From Aquimarina sp. BL5 (lineage in GTDB: Bacteria > Bacteroidota > Bacteroidia > Flavobacteriales > Flavobacteriaceae), in contig NZ_CP031963.1 in the NCBI RefSeq assembly GCF_003443675.1, positions 3,867,501 to 3,931,500 of the forward strand: a stretch of 64,000 bases of DNA. Direction: 5' to 3'. Within the stretch, counting starts at the first letter, position 1; each line of letters starts with the position of its first letter. The translations under genes were made by a program, and so were the position numbers. This document shows, in pieces, positions 8,957-18,524 of this stretch. The notes beneath the pieces are model-generated. The model ran no database searches. It was not told where the DNA came from and saw only the letters and a list, made by a program, of their open reading frames with translations.

Positions 8957-11773
8957 ATGATGAGTTACGATTTTAATACGATTGAAGCCAGATGGCAAGC
9001 CTATTGGGCAGAGAATGGAACGTTTAAAGCTGAAAATAACAGCGATAAACCAAAATACTATGTGCTAGACATGTTTCCTTATCCTTCTGGAGCAGGACTA
9101 CACGTTGGGCATCCATTAGGATATATTGCCAGTGATATTTATGCAAGATATAAGCGTCACAAAGGATTTAACGTATTACACCCACAAGGATATGACTCAT
9201 TTGGGTTGCCTGCAGAGCAGTATGCGATCCAAACAGGTCAACATCCTGCAATCACTACCAAAGATAATATTGCTCGTTATCGCCAGCAATTAGATAAAAT
9301 TGGATTTTCTTTTGATTGGAGTCGTGAAGTAAAAACCAGCGATCCTAAGTTTTATAAATGGACACAATGGATCTTTACAGAGCTTTTTAATTCTTGGTAT
9401 GATAATGATGCGGATAAAGCAAGACCGATTAGTGAGTTAGAAGAGTTGTTTTCTAAAGAAGGGAATCCAAATGTTAATGCAGTATGTGATGAAGATATAG
9501 CAGAATTTACTGCTGCTGATTGGAATGCTTTTTCATCAAAAGACAAACAAGAGGTTTTATTAAAATATAGATTAACGTATTTAGCAGAAACAGAGGTGAA
9601 CTGGTGTCCACAATTAGGAACAGTGTTAGCCAACGATGAAATCGTAAACGGAGTTTCCGAACGTGGTGGTTATCCAGTGATCCGTAAAAAGATGACACAA
9701 TGGAGTATGCGTATTTCTGCATATGCACAACGTTTACTGGATGGATTAAATACGATTGATTGGCCTCAGCCATTAAAAGATTCTCAAACCAATTGGATAG
9801 GTCGTTCTGAAGGAGCAAGTGTGACGTTTCGTGTAAAAGGTCATGATGAAGTGATCGATGTTTTTACTACACGTCCTGATACTATCTTTGGTGTGAGTTT
9901 TATGACATTGGCTCCCGAACATGAATTAGTAGCTAAAATTACAACTCCAGAGCAAAAAGCCGAAATAGATGCATATATAGAAGCAACTGCGAAACGTAGT
10001 GAACGTGATCGTATGGCGGATGTAAAAACTATTAGTGGCGTGTTTACAGGAGCTTACGCTGAACATCCATTTACTAAAGAACCAGTTCCAATCTGGATTG
10101 GAGATTATGTGTTAGCTGGATACGGTACAGGAGCTGTAATGGCAGTACCTTGTGGAGACCAACGTGATTATGATTTTGCAAAACACTTTGAGATTGATAT
10201 TCCTAATATTTTTGAAGGAGTAGATATTTCTGAAGAAGCGTTTGCGGATAAAGACGAAACAATCATTACCAATTCGGACTTTTTAGATGGTTTGAAATAT
10301 AAAAAAGCAGTAAAAACTGCGATTTATGAGTTAGAAAAACTAGGTCAAGGAAAAGGTAAAATCAATTATAGATTACGTGATGCAGTATTTAGTCGTCAGC
10401 GCTATTGGGGAGAACCATTTCCAGTATATTATGTAGACGGTATGCCACAGATGATTGATCTAAAACATTTACCAATCGAATTACCTGAAGTAGAAAAATA
10501 TTTACCAACCGAAACTGGTGAACCGCCATTAGGTCGCGCGGATGTTTGGGCTTGGGACACCGAAAAGAATGAAGTAGTTTCTAATGATTTAATAGATAAT
10601 ACAACTGTTTTTCCTTTGGAATTAAATACCATGCCAGGTTGGGCAGGAAGTTCTTATTACTTTAATAGGTATATGGATCCTAATAATGAAGATGAGGTTT
10701 TTTCACAAGATGCAATTAATTACTGGAAAGAAGTTGATCTATATATAGGAGGAAGTGAGCACGCAACGGGTCATTTATTATATGCGCGTTTTTGGCAGAA
10801 ATTTTTATTTGATAGAAGTGTTGTACCAGTTGATGAATTTGCAAAGAAACTGATCAATCAGGGAATGATTTTGGGAACAAGTGCTATTGTTTATAGAGTT
10901 AGCGGTACAAATAAATATGTTTCCAAAGGATTAAAAGATCAATATGATGTAGAAGAGCTTCGTGTGGATGTTAATATGATAAATTCCTCTGATGAATTAT
11001 TGCCTGAGGATTTAAAGAATTGGCAACCACAGTTTATGGATGCTGAGTTCGAACTTGAACATGGTAAGTATATTGTTGGGAGAGAAGTTGAAAAAATGTC
11101 CAAAAGATGGTTTAATGTAGTAAACCCAGATGGTATTTGTGATCAATATGGAGCAGATAGTTTACGACTATATGAAATGTTTTTAGGACCATTAGAGCAA
11201 GCAAAACCTTGGAATACAGCAGGAATTACTGGTGTGCATGGATTCTTAAAGAGATTATGGAAACTCTACCATAATGGAGATGTGTTTGGTGTGACTGATT
11301 CAGAACCCACAAAAGATAACTTAAAGACATTACATAAAACCATTAAAAAGGTAGAAGAAGATATAGAGAATTTCTCTTTTAATACTTCGGTGAGTACTTT
11401 TATGATTGCAGTAAATGAATTAACTGCTCAGAAATGTAATTCCAGAGCAATTTTAGAACCATTATTGATATTGGTTTCTCCGTATGCTCCACATATAGCA
11501 GAAGAGCTATGGAATAAATTAGGACATAATGAATCAATTGCTACAGCATCATTTCCGGTTTTTGAAGAAAAGCATTTGGTAGAAAGTACAAAGCAATATC
11601 CTATTTCATTTAATGGTAAAATGCGTTTTATGATGGAGTTATCTTTAGATTTAAGCAAAGAAGATATCGAAGCAGCTGTAATGGCGCATGAAAAAACACA
11701 ACAACAACTTGATGGTAGAACACCTAAAAAAGTGATCGTGGTACCAGGTAAGATTGTCAATGTAGTTGGGTAA
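8957..11773 (+). CDS. leuS: Leucine--tRNA ligase
   Basis: 938 residues, the long form typical of Bacteroidetes (E. coli has about 860). The class I HIGH motif appears as HVGH (residues 49-52) after PYPSGAGL. The CP1 editing domain follows with TTRPDTIFG. The second class I motif is KMSKR (713-717) instead of KMSKS. It charges tRNA-Leu. An extra stretch around residues 620-700 (SAIVYRVSGTNKYVSKG and following) is a lineage-type insertion before KMSKR. The start could be either of the two adjacent ATG codons (8957 or 8960). Confidence 0.97.
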   Translation: MMSYDFNTIEARWQAYWAENGTFKAENNSDKPKYYVLDMFPYPSGAGLHVGHPLGYIASDIYARYKRHKGFNVLHPQGYDSFGLPAEQYAIQTGQHPAITTKDNIARYRQQLDKIGFSFDWSREVKTSDPKFYKWTQWIFTELFNSWYDNDADKARPISELEELFSKEGNPNVNAVCDEDIAEFTAADWNAFSSKDKQEVLLKYRLTYLAETEVNWCPQLGTVLANDEIVNGVSERGGYPVIRKKMTQWSMRISAYAQRLLDGLNTIDWPQPLKDSQTNWIGRSEGASVTFRVKGHDEVIDVFTTRPDTIFGVSFMTLAPEHELVAKITTPEQKAEIDAYIEATAKRSERDRMADVKTISGVFTGAYAEHPFTKEPVPIWIGDYVLAGYGTGAVMAVPCGDQRDYDFAKHFEIDIPNIFEGVDISEEAFADKDETIITNSDFLDGLKYKKAVKTAIYELEKLGQGKGKINYRLRDAVFSRQRYWGEPFPVYYVDGMPQMIDLKHLPIELPEVEKYLPTETGEPPLGRADVWAWDTEKNEVVSNDLIDNTTVFPLELNTMPGWAGSSYYFNRYMDPNNEDEVFSQDAINYWKEVDLYIGGSEHATGHLLYARFWQKFLFDRSVVPVDEFAKKLINQGMILGTSAIVYRVSGTNKYVSKGLKDQYDVEELRVDVNMINSSDELLPEDLKNWQPQFMDAEFELEHGKYIVGREVEKMSKRWFNVVNPDGICDQYGADSLRLYEMFLGPLEQAKPWNTAGITGVHGFLKRLWKLYHNGDVFGVTDSEPTKDNLKTLHKTIKKVEEDIENFSFNTSVSTFMIAVNELTAQKCNSRAILEPLLILVSPYAPHIAEELWNKLGHNESIATASFPVFEEKHLVESTKQYPISFNGKMRFMMELSLDLSKEDIEAAVMAHEKTQQQLDGRTPKKVIVVPGKIVNVVG

Positions 11774-11830
11774 ACGAAACATTGTATAATAAAAAGTTGT
11801 CAAAGGAGTGATCCCAATTTTGATTGAGAT

Positions 11831-11909
11831 TGTATCGAGATTAGGCTTTTGATCAAAAACAACTGGTTTTCGATACATTCGCCCGAGGCGGACACTCAAA
11901 CTGACGCTG
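11831..11909 (+). repeat. REP-like degenerate extragenic repeat
   Basis: The stretch after leuS holds an 8-bp inverted pair, TGTATCGA (11831-11838) and TCGATACA (11870-11877), followed by the GC-richer string ending CTCAAACTGACGCTG. Base composition differs from the surrounding DNA. Such CGATAC/CTCAnnCTGAC strings are scattered between genes in many flavobacteria. A related fragment occurs at 55029-55070. Confidence 0.4.
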
Positions 11910-11943
11910 TTTTTTTAGGTAGATGTTTTTCTCAAAATAGTAT

Positions 11944-12204
11944 ATGATCAACCCAGTAGAAATTCTTGGATTAATAGCAGCGATATTAACAACAGCTGCT
12001 TTTTTACCACAAGTTTATAAAACTTGGAAGACGAAATCTGCAGAAAGTTTATCGATGTCAATGTTGTTAATTTTTGAAAGTGGAGTGCTTTGTTGGTTGG
12101 TTTATGGGTATTTGATAGATAGTCTGCCTGTAATTTTGGCAAACTTTGTTACGGCTATATCTGGATTTTTGCTGCTTTATTTTAAATTCCGCTACAAAAA
12201 CTAA
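11944..12204 (+). CDS. SemiSWEET family transporter
   Basis: 86 residues, exactly the size of a bacterial SemiSWEET half-transporter. Three membrane helices form one triple-helix bundle: residues about 5-20, 39-58 and 61-80. The PQ motif is at FLPQVYKTWKTKSAESLSM, where the proline hinge and following loop are characteristic. SemiSWEETs work as homodimers and move sugars by facilitated diffusion. The substrate cannot be read from sequence. Confidence 0.88.
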   Translation: MINPVEILGLIAAILTTAAFLPQVYKTWKTKSAESLSMSMLLIFESGVLCWLVYGYLIDSLPVILANFVTAISGFLLLYFKFRYKN

Positions 12205-12337
12205 AAGAAATTGCTAATTCTGATCGTTTTTTAACAAATTTCAGTGTATTTCTTTAAATTACAGATAAGATATTTTTTAGGCCTATTTTATTGTTTTATT
12301 TCAATAAAAAATTTATTTTCGACCAAAAATTAAGAAT

Positions 12338-13453
12338 ATGATAATTGGTGTTCCTAAGGAAATCAAGAATAACGAGAACAGAGTGGGTGTAACACCTGCT
12401 GGAACAATGGCACTCGTTAGTCATGGTCACACTGTTTTCATTCAGCAAGATGCTGGTCTTCAGAGTGGTTTTAGTGATGATGAATATATCGGTGCAGGAG
12501 CAAAGATATTACCTACTATAGAAGAGGTGTATCAGACTGCGGAGATGATTATAAAGGTGAAGGAGCCTATAGAGCCAGAATATAAATTGATCAAGAAAGA
12601 TCAATTAATATTCACTTACTTTCATTTTGCTTCAAGCGAGCCTTTAACAAAAGCAATGATAGAGAGTGGGTCGGTTTGTATTTCTTATGAAACTGTTGAA
12701 GATCCTGATCGTAGTTTACCATTACTTACACCAATGAGTGAAGTGGCTGGGCGTATGTCTATCCAGCAAGGAGCGAAATATTTAGAAAAACCGTTAAAAG
12801 GAAGAGGAATTCTTCTTGGAGGTGTTCCTGGAGTTGCTCCTGCCAAAGTATTAGTGCTTGGTGGAGGTGTTGTTGGTACTCAGGCTGCAAAAATGGCAGC
12901 AGGAATGGGTGCAGATGTAACAATTCTAGATATTAGTATGAAGAGATTACGTTATCTAGATGATGTAATGCCTGCCAATGTGAATACTGAATTTTCTAAT
13001 GAATATACAATTCGTGAACATATAAAGACTTCTGATTTAATCGTTGGAGGTGTATTAATACCAGGAGCGAAAGCGCCAAAACTTATCACTCGTGATATGC
13101 TAAAGGATATGCGTGCTGGAACAGTATTGGTAGATGTGGCAGTAGATCAAGGTGGTTGTTTTGAGACTACAAAACCTACTACACATCAAGATCCGGTTTA
13201 TATTATTGATGATGTAGTACATTATTCAGTGGCTAATATGCCAGGAGCAGTACCTTATACTTCGACTTTGGCATTAACTAATGTTACTTTGTCATATGCG
13301 GTACAATTAGCAAACAAAGGTTGGAAAGCTGCTTGTGCAGATAACGAACCACTTAAAAAAGGATTAAACGTAATCAACGGAGATGTAGTGTATCCAGCTA
13401 TTTCAGAAGCATTTAACCTTCCTTTGGAAGATGTAAATAACTATTTAAGTTAA
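12338..13453 (+). CDS. ald: Alanine dehydrogenase
   Basis: 371 residues, the normal length. It starts MIIGVPKEIKNNENRVGVTP, the AlaDH/PNT signature with the substrate-binding region, and has the NAD-binding motif VLGGGVVGTQAAKMA and the C-terminal DQGGCFETTKPTTH and PGAVPYTSTLALTN blocks. It interconverts alanine with pyruvate and ammonia using NAD. The proton-pumping transhydrogenase alpha subunit is related but longer. It ends in a clear hairpin terminator at 13490-13517. Confidence 0.95.
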   Translation: MIIGVPKEIKNNENRVGVTPAGTMALVSHGHTVFIQQDAGLQSGFSDDEYIGAGAKILPTIEEVYQTAEMIIKVKEPIEPEYKLIKKDQLIFTYFHFASSEPLTKAMIESGSVCISYETVEDPDRSLPLLTPMSEVAGRMSIQQGAKYLEKPLKGRGILLGGVPGVAPAKVLVLGGGVVGTQAAKMAAGMGADVTILDISMKRLRYLDDVMPANVNTEFSNEYTIREHIKTSDLIVGGVLIPGAKAPKLITRDMLKDMRAGTVLVDVAVDQGGCFETTKPTTHQDPVYIIDDVVHYSVANMPGAVPYTSTLALTNVTLSYAVQLANKGWKAACADNEPLKKGLNVINGDVVYPAISEAFNLPLEDVNNYLS

Positions 13454-13489
13454 ACTCGACTTATTGGCTAACTCAAGTTTATTTAACTG

Positions 13490-13517
13490 AAAACCTCGTC
13501 TTTATGGCGAGGTTTTT
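13490..13517 (+). terminator. Rho-independent terminator of ald
   Basis: A nine-base stem AAAACCTCG / CGAGGTTTT with a nine-base loop, running directly into T residues, 37 bp after the ald stop. Confidence 0.8.
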
Positions 13518-13560
13518 GCTTTTATTATTGTAACTTTAATAATAAAAAAAGTTTTTAATT

Positions 13561-14253
13561 ATGATGGGATATTATGTCATAGCGGGAATTATCTTTCTGG
13601 TAAGTTCATTCGTTAGTAATAAACTAAAAAGCAAGTTTAAGCATTATTCTAATGTGCGTTTGCAGAATGGAATGAGCGGGGCAGAGATTGCTACAAAAAT
13701 GTTAGAAGATAATGGAATACGAGATGTAAAAGTAATTTCTACACCAGGGATGTTAACAGATCACTACAATCCAAGGAATAAAACAGTGAATTTGAGTGAA
13801 GGAGTGTATAATCAAAGAAATGCAGCTGCAGCTGCTGTTGCCGCTCATGAAGTGGGTCACGCTGTTCAGCACGCTACTGCTTATAGTTGGTTAACGCTTA
13901 GATCTAAGATTGTTCCTGCAGTGGGGATTTCTAGTAAATTGTCCAATATTGTAATAATGGTAGGTTTAGGTTTGTCAGTTGCCGGTAATGCATTCGGAAA
14001 TTTAATTTTCTTGGTTGGAATAATATTATTCGCTGTTACAACTTTATTTACTTTTATAACACTTCCTGTGGAATATGATGCTAGTAATAGAGCTTTAGCT
14101 TGGTTGGAAAATGCAAATATGGTAACAAGTAACGAGTATGATGGGGCGAAAGATGCTTTAAAATGGGCTGCAAGGACTTATTTGGTGGCTGCGTTAGGCT
14201 CTTTAGCTACATTGCTTTACTTTGTTTCTATGTTTTTAGGAAGAAGAGATTAA
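13561..14253 (+). CDS. Zinc metallopeptidase, YugP family
   Basis: 230 residues. The zinc-binding motif HEVGH is at residues 96-100, preceded by an alanine-rich helix; the third ligand is probably in the EYDASNRALAWL region. Membrane helices flank it (about 3-19, two near 125-170 and one near the C-terminus). These features define the neutral zinc metallopeptidase type 2 family (YugP of Bacillus), integral membrane proteins of unknown physiological substrate. The gene stands alone between two terminators. Confidence 0.88.
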   Translation: MMGYYVIAGIIFLVSSFVSNKLKSKFKHYSNVRLQNGMSGAEIATKMLEDNGIRDVKVISTPGMLTDHYNPRNKTVNLSEGVYNQRNAAAAAVAAHEVGHAVQHATAYSWLTLRSKIVPAVGISSKLSNIVIMVGLGLSVAGNAFGNLIFLVGIILFAVTTLFTFITLPVEYDASNRALAWLENANMVTSNEYDGAKDALKWAARTYLVAALGSLATLLYFVSMFLGRRD

Positions 14254-14269
14254 TAGTAAAAATACCTTT

Positions 14270-14295
14270 GAGATTTTAAAGTCTTGAAGGTATTT
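14270..14295. terminator. Bidirectional hairpin terminator
   Basis: AAATACCTT (14270-14278) pairs with AAGGTATTT (14287-14295), and the intervening bases also pair with few wobbles. It lies between two converging genes, the zinc peptidase and the Lrp regulator, so it can serve both. Confidence 0.7.
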
Positions 14296-14301
14296 CATGC
14301 A

Positions 14302-14772
14302 CTATATTTTAATCTGTCTATTGATTTGTTGGTCTAGTGAAATAAATGTTTCTGTTCTAGATACGCCTTCAATTGCCTGAATTTCTTTATTCAATACATT
14401 CATTAGGTGTTCATTATCTCTACAGAGAATTTTAATGAATATAGACCAGTTTCCTGTAGTGTAGTGACATTCAATTACTTCAGGAATGTCTTTCAATTGT
14501 TTAACTGCTTTAGGGTTGCTAACCGCTTTATCTAGATATACTCCTACAAAGGCCATGGTTTTATATCCTAATACTTTTGGATCTATAATAAATTTGGATC
14601 CAGCAATAAGGCCAGAACCTTCTAGTTTTCTTAATCTTTGATGAATGGCTGCGCCAGAAATTCCAATCTTTCTTGCAATTTCTAAGATAGGCCTTCGGGC
14701 ATCTTCCATAAGATTACGAAGAATTTCTTTGTCAATACCATCTATTTTTACACTACCATATTGACCTTTCAT
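14302..14772 (-). CDS. Lrp/AsnC family transcriptional regulator
   Basis: 156 residues. N-terminal winged helix-turn-helix (IDKEILRNLMEDARRPILEIARKIGISGAAIHQRLRKLE, read at about 13-51) and a C-terminal RAM ligand-binding domain (about 80-145, with GNWSIFIKILCRDNEHL). Lrp-type proteins sense amino acids and control their metabolism. It lies immediately downstream of a saccharopine dehydrogenase gene on the same strand, 68 bp apart, which suggests lysine or a related amino acid as effector. Confidence 0.92.
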   Translation of the reverse strand: MKGQYGSVKIDGIDKEILRNLMEDARRPILEIARKIGISGAAIHQRLRKLEGSGLIAGSKFIIDPKVLGYKTMAFVGVYLDKAVSNPKAVKQLKDIPEVIECHYTTGNWSIFIKILCRDNEHLMNVLNKEIQAIEGVSRTETFISLDQQINRQIKI

Positions 14773-14797
14773 AAAAAGATAGATTACAATTAATAAT

Positions 14798-14805
14798 CAA
14801 AAATA
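14798..14805 (-). promoter_or_regulatory. -7 promoter element for the Lrp-family gene
   Basis: On the minus strand the sequence reads TATTTTTG, an exact TAnnTTTG match, 25 bp before the ATG. It implies the regulator can be transcribed independently of the upstream dehydrogenase. Confidence 0.45.
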
Positions 14806-14840
14806 GAGGATAAGATTTAAAATTGAAACTTTTTATAAGA

Positions 14841-16211
14841 TTATCCTTTTACACCGTCAGGATTGTATCCTAAATACTCACATTCTTTTTCTTTAAATTC
14901 AATGCCGTATTCCTCTAATTCCTTAAGGATTGGAGTGTATATTTCTTCTCGGATCGGTATCTGTACCCCAGGAGATGTAATTTCCTTGTTCAAAATTCTT
15001 AATGCAGCCATGGCAACTGGTAATCCAACAGTTCTGGCCATAGCTGTGTACTTTTGATCCTTGCCAATACATACCATTGTTGCGTCTATCTGTTTGCGTT
15101 CTCCATCAAGTTCATATCCAAATTTATGATACATTACGATCATATCTTTGTCTCCGTCATTTAAGGTCCATTTGTCCATTAGTATTTTCTGTAAAATCTG
15201 AGCAGGTGTCGCGTTAGGAATTCCTACTTTTTTATCAGTATTAAAGATATCTAGCTCTATTAGTTTGTCCCAGATAATATCGTCCTGATCAATTTTTAAA
15301 TAATGACGAAGCTTTAACTCTACAGAATCTGTTGGAGAGTAAGCAAGAAATGAGTTTGTAAAATCTCGGTAACTCATATGTTCAGAGTTTGCTAATGTAT
15401 AATCATCAGCTGTCATACCTAATTGCACAAAAATGTTCCAGGCTTTAGAAAATCCAACTCTTCTTATGGTTCCTCGATAAAGAGTTAAAATATCATTGAG
15501 TCCATAAATGCTTTGATATTTTAAGGAGTTTCTATTAGCATATGCTTCAAAACGACCGTATTCTTCTACTTCTAGGAATTCGGTTCTTCTGAATAATTTA
15601 TGATAAGGGATGTATTTATAGGCTCCTTCTTGTAAGAATTCTGCAGCCCCACCCTGTCCAGCAACTACTACGTTTCTGGGATTCCATGTAAATTTATAAC
15701 GCCATAGATTGTTGTCACTTTCAGGAGCTACCAATCCTCCTGTAAAAGATTCAAATAATATAATTTTTCCTCCTTGATTTCGTATCCGGTCAATAACCTG
15801 CATTGCACTCATATGATCAATCCCAGGATCTACACCAATCTCATTCATAAAAACAAGACCTTTTTTCTTTACTTCTTCATGAAGCTCTTGCATCTCTTTG
15901 CTTACATAAGAGGCGGTGACCAAAGATTTTTCGAATCTAAGGCAGTCTTTGGCTACTTCTATATGGAATCTTGCTGGAAGCATAGATACTACAATGTCAG
16001 CATTTTTAATTGTGTCTTCTCTCGAGTTTTTGTCAAAAACATCTAACTTGATAGGAGTAGTATTAGGATGATCTGCTGCAAGTGTTCGAGCATTCTCAAC
16101 GGAAACGTCCCCGATAATAATGTGTAAATTTTCAGATTCGGATTTATCCTGAAAATATTTAATTAAAACCGCAGTGGATTTACCTGCACCAATGACCAGT
16201 ATCTTTCGCAT
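14841..16211 (-). CDS. Saccharopine dehydrogenase family protein
   Basis: 456 residues. N-terminal Rossmann fold with VIGAGKSTAVLIKYF (residues 6-20), then MNEIGVDPGIDHMSAMQVID, a signature of the saccharopine reductase (LYS9-like) group, and a C-terminal dimer domain. Family members act on saccharopine, releasing or using glutamate and 2-aminoadipate semialdehyde; in non-fungal bacteria this usually belongs to lysine degradation. The neighbouring Lrp-type regulator fits amino-acid control. The exact reaction is inferred from the family only. Confidence 0.88.
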   Translation of the reverse strand: MRKILVIGAGKSTAVLIKYFQDKSESENLHIIIGDVSVENARTLAADHPNTTPIKLDVFDKNSREDTIKNADIVVSMLPARFHIEVAKDCLRFEKSLVTASYVSKEMQELHEEVKKKGLVFMNEIGVDPGIDHMSAMQVIDRIRNQGGKIILFESFTGGLVAPESDNNLWRYKFTWNPRNVVVAGQGGAAEFLQEGAYKYIPYHKLFRRTEFLEVEEYGRFEAYANRNSLKYQSIYGLNDILTLYRGTIRRVGFSKAWNIFVQLGMTADDYTLANSEHMSYRDFTNSFLAYSPTDSVELKLRHYLKIDQDDIIWDKLIELDIFNTDKKVGIPNATPAQILQKILMDKWTLNDGDKDMIVMYHKFGYELDGERKQIDATMVCIGKDQKYTAMARTVGLPVAMAALRILNKEITSPGVQIPIREEIYTPILKELEEYGIEFKEKECEYLGYNPDGVKG

Positions 16212-16364
16212 GCTTATTGATTATTTTGATAACTTTGATGCGAATGTAGTAAATACATCAAAAAGTAAGTTCTCAATTTTGACGTATTCGTTATCTTTTC
16301 AAACAAAATATGTCTAAAATTTATTTTTTGGTCAAAAAAATGATCAATTATTGCTAAAAAAAGA

Positions 16365-16748
16365 ATGAATAAAACAATTTTGATTACCGGAGCAGTTGCA
16401 GCCCTATTAGCCGTACTATTAGGAGCATTTGGAGCGCATGGCTTAGAGAAGCTTGTAGACCAAACAAGTATTAATTCTTTTCAGACGGGTGTTCGATATC
16501 AAATGTATCATGCAATCGTTTGTATTATTTTAGGAAATATGGCTGTCTTAGAAGATGTTGTCAAAAAACGCATTTTTTATTTCTTCTTAAGTGGAATGAT
16601 TCTTTTTTCAGGGTCAATTTACCTTTTGGTAGTTGATGAAATATTAGGAATTTCTCTATCAAGTATTGGCTTTATTACACCTTTGGGAGGTTTTATGTTA
16701 ATTTTAGGATGGATTTTCTTTGTTATTTCGCTTGTTAAGATTAAGTGA
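16365..16748 (+). CDS. DUF423 family membrane protein
   Basis: 127 residues with four membrane helices. The N-terminal segment LLAVLLGAFGAHGLEKLV is the DUF423 (YgdD/YwdK) signature, followed by FQTGVRYQMYHAIVCIILG. The family is widespread and of unknown function. It sits 67 bp upstream of pckA on the same strand, but pckA has its own promoter element. Confidence 0.9.
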   Translation: MNKTILITGAVAALLAVLLGAFGAHGLEKLVDQTSINSFQTGVRYQMYHAIVCIILGNMAVLEDVVKKRIFYFFLSGMILFSGSIYLLVVDEILGISLSSIGFITPLGGFMLILGWIFFVISLVKIK

Positions 16749-16779
16749 TTTTTTTAACCGTTAGTGTAATATTTATTTA

Positions 16780-16787
16780 TAATTTTG
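16780..16787 (+). promoter_or_regulatory. -7 promoter element of pckA
   Basis: TAATTTTG matches TAnnTTTG exactly and lies 28 bp before the pckA ATG, so pckA is probably transcribed on its own rather than only by read-through from DUF423. Confidence 0.5.
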
Positions 16788-16815
16788 TCAAACATAACAA
16801 ACACAACATATTTTT

Positions 16816-18432
16816 ATGGAACCACTGTATCCAATTACGAAAACGATTTCGTTAAAGCATTACGGTATTGAAAATGCTACAATACGCTACCAGTTATCTC
16901 CAGATGAACTTCAGGAAGAAACGGTTCAAAAGGGACAAGGAAAAATTACAAAATCTGGAACACTTGCTGTAAATACAGGTGAGTTTACTGGTCGTTCACC
17001 AATGGATCGTTTTATTGTAAAAGATCAAATTACTGAAGATAAAATTTGGTGGGGTGATATCAATATTCCTTTTGAGTCTAATGCTTTTGATGCATTATAC
17101 GACAAGGTTACGTCATATCTTTCAGGTAAAGAGATATTTGTTAGAGATAGTTACGCTTGTGCGGATGCTGATTATAAGTTAAAAATACGAGTGATCAATG
17201 AGTATCCTTGGTCTAATATGTTTGCTTATAATATGTTCTTAAGGCCAACAGAAGAGGAGCTCAAGGGTTTTGATCCAGAATGGACAGTGATTAATGCGCC
17301 TGGTTTTATGGCGGATGCATCAGTAGATGGTACACGTCAACATAATTTTGCGATATTAAACTTTACGAAAAAAATAGCGCTTATTGGAGGGACAGGTTAT
17401 ACGGGAGAAATCAAAAAAGGTATTTTTTCTGCGTTAAATTTCATACTACCTGTTTATAAGGAAACGCTTCCGATGCATTGCTCTGCTAATGTTGGAGAAG
17501 AAGGAGATACTGCAATATTCTTTGGGCTTTCTGGAACGGGAAAAACAACATTGTCGACTGATCCTAACCGTAAATTAATTGGGGACGATGAACATGGTTG
17601 GACCAAAGAAAATACAATCTTCAATTTTGAAGGTGGTTGCTATGCAAAGGTGATTGATCTCTCAGCAGAAAAGGAACCGGAGATATATGGAGCGATTAAA
17701 AAAGGAGCAATTCTTGAAAATGTAATTTTTGGAGATGATGGCGAGGTGGATTATGCAGATACTTCTATCACTCAGAATACAAGGGTAAGTTATCCAATTT
17801 ATCACATAGAGAATATACAGGAATCTTCTATAGGTAAAAACCCAAAGAATATATTCTTTTTAACAGCAGATGCTTTTGGAGTTATGCCTCCTATTTCTAA
17901 ATTGACTCCAAGTCAGGCAGCGTACCATTTTATATCTGGATATACAGCAAAAGTAGCAGGAACAGAGGCTGGTGTTGTAGAGCCTACTCCTTCATTCTCA
18001 GCTTGTTTTGGAGCGCCGTTTATGCCGTTACATCCAGCAAAATATGCCGAAATGTTAATCAAAAAAATGAAAGACACTGGTGTAAATGTTTGGTTGGTGA
18101 ATACAGGATGGACTGGCGGACCATATGGCGTAGGAACTAGAATCAAATTAAAATATACACGTGCTATGATCCAAGCGGTACTTAATGGTGATTTAGGATT
18201 GTATTCTTACGATAACTATCACATTCATTCGGTATTTGGAGTGGCACAGCCAAGAGAATGTCCAGGAGTTCCAACAACGGTATTGAGCCCTAGAGCTACT
18301 TGGAATAATGATGAAGAATATTATAAAACAGCATTTAAATTAACGAATGCATTCAGAGAGAATTTCAAAAAATTCGAATCCTATGCTAATGAGGAAATCC
18401 GTAGAGGAGGTCCACAACGTTATGCTTTTTAG
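16816..18432 (+). CDS. pckA: Phosphoenolpyruvate carboxykinase (ATP)
   Basis: 538 residues, standard for the ATP-dependent type. The kinase loop GLSGTGKTTLS (residues 237-247, Lys243) is present, with FTGRSPMDRFIV, the metal and substrate region LIGDDEHGW, and FSACFGAPFMPLHP. It converts oxaloacetate and ATP to phosphoenolpyruvate, CO2 and ADP, the entry step of gluconeogenesis. Stands alone with its own promoter element and a strong terminator. Confidence 0.97.
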   Translation: MEPLYPITKTISLKHYGIENATIRYQLSPDELQEETVQKGQGKITKSGTLAVNTGEFTGRSPMDRFIVKDQITEDKIWWGDINIPFESNAFDALYDKVTSYLSGKEIFVRDSYACADADYKLKIRVINEYPWSNMFAYNMFLRPTEEELKGFDPEWTVINAPGFMADASVDGTRQHNFAILNFTKKIALIGGTGYTGEIKKGIFSALNFILPVYKETLPMHCSANVGEEGDTAIFFGLSGTGKTTLSTDPNRKLIGDDEHGWTKENTIFNFEGGCYAKVIDLSAEKEPEIYGAIKKGAILENVIFGDDGEVDYADTSITQNTRVSYPIYHIENIQESSIGKNPKNIFFLTADAFGVMPPISKLTPSQAAYHFISGYTAKVAGTEAGVVEPTPSFSACFGAPFMPLHPAKYAEMLIKKMKDTGVNVWLVNTGWTGGPYGVGTRIKLKYTRAMIQAVLNGDLGLYSYDNYHIHSVFGVAQPRECPGVPTTVLSPRATWNNDEEYYKTAFKLTNAFRENFKKFESYANEEIRRGGPQRYAF

Positions 18433-18457
18433 TAGATAGTTAAATACTAAAAGAAAT

Positions 18458-18495
18458 AAAAAAATGCCTGAAATATATATTTCAGGCATTTTTTT
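18458..18495. terminator. Strong bidirectional terminator after pckA and hemD
   Basis: A TGCCTGAAA / TTTCAGGCA stem extended by A and T runs on both sides. It serves the converging pckA and the hemD-like gene. Confidence 0.85.
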
Positions 18496-18524
18496 GTTTT
18501 CAATATTTTAAAAAATAAGTATTG

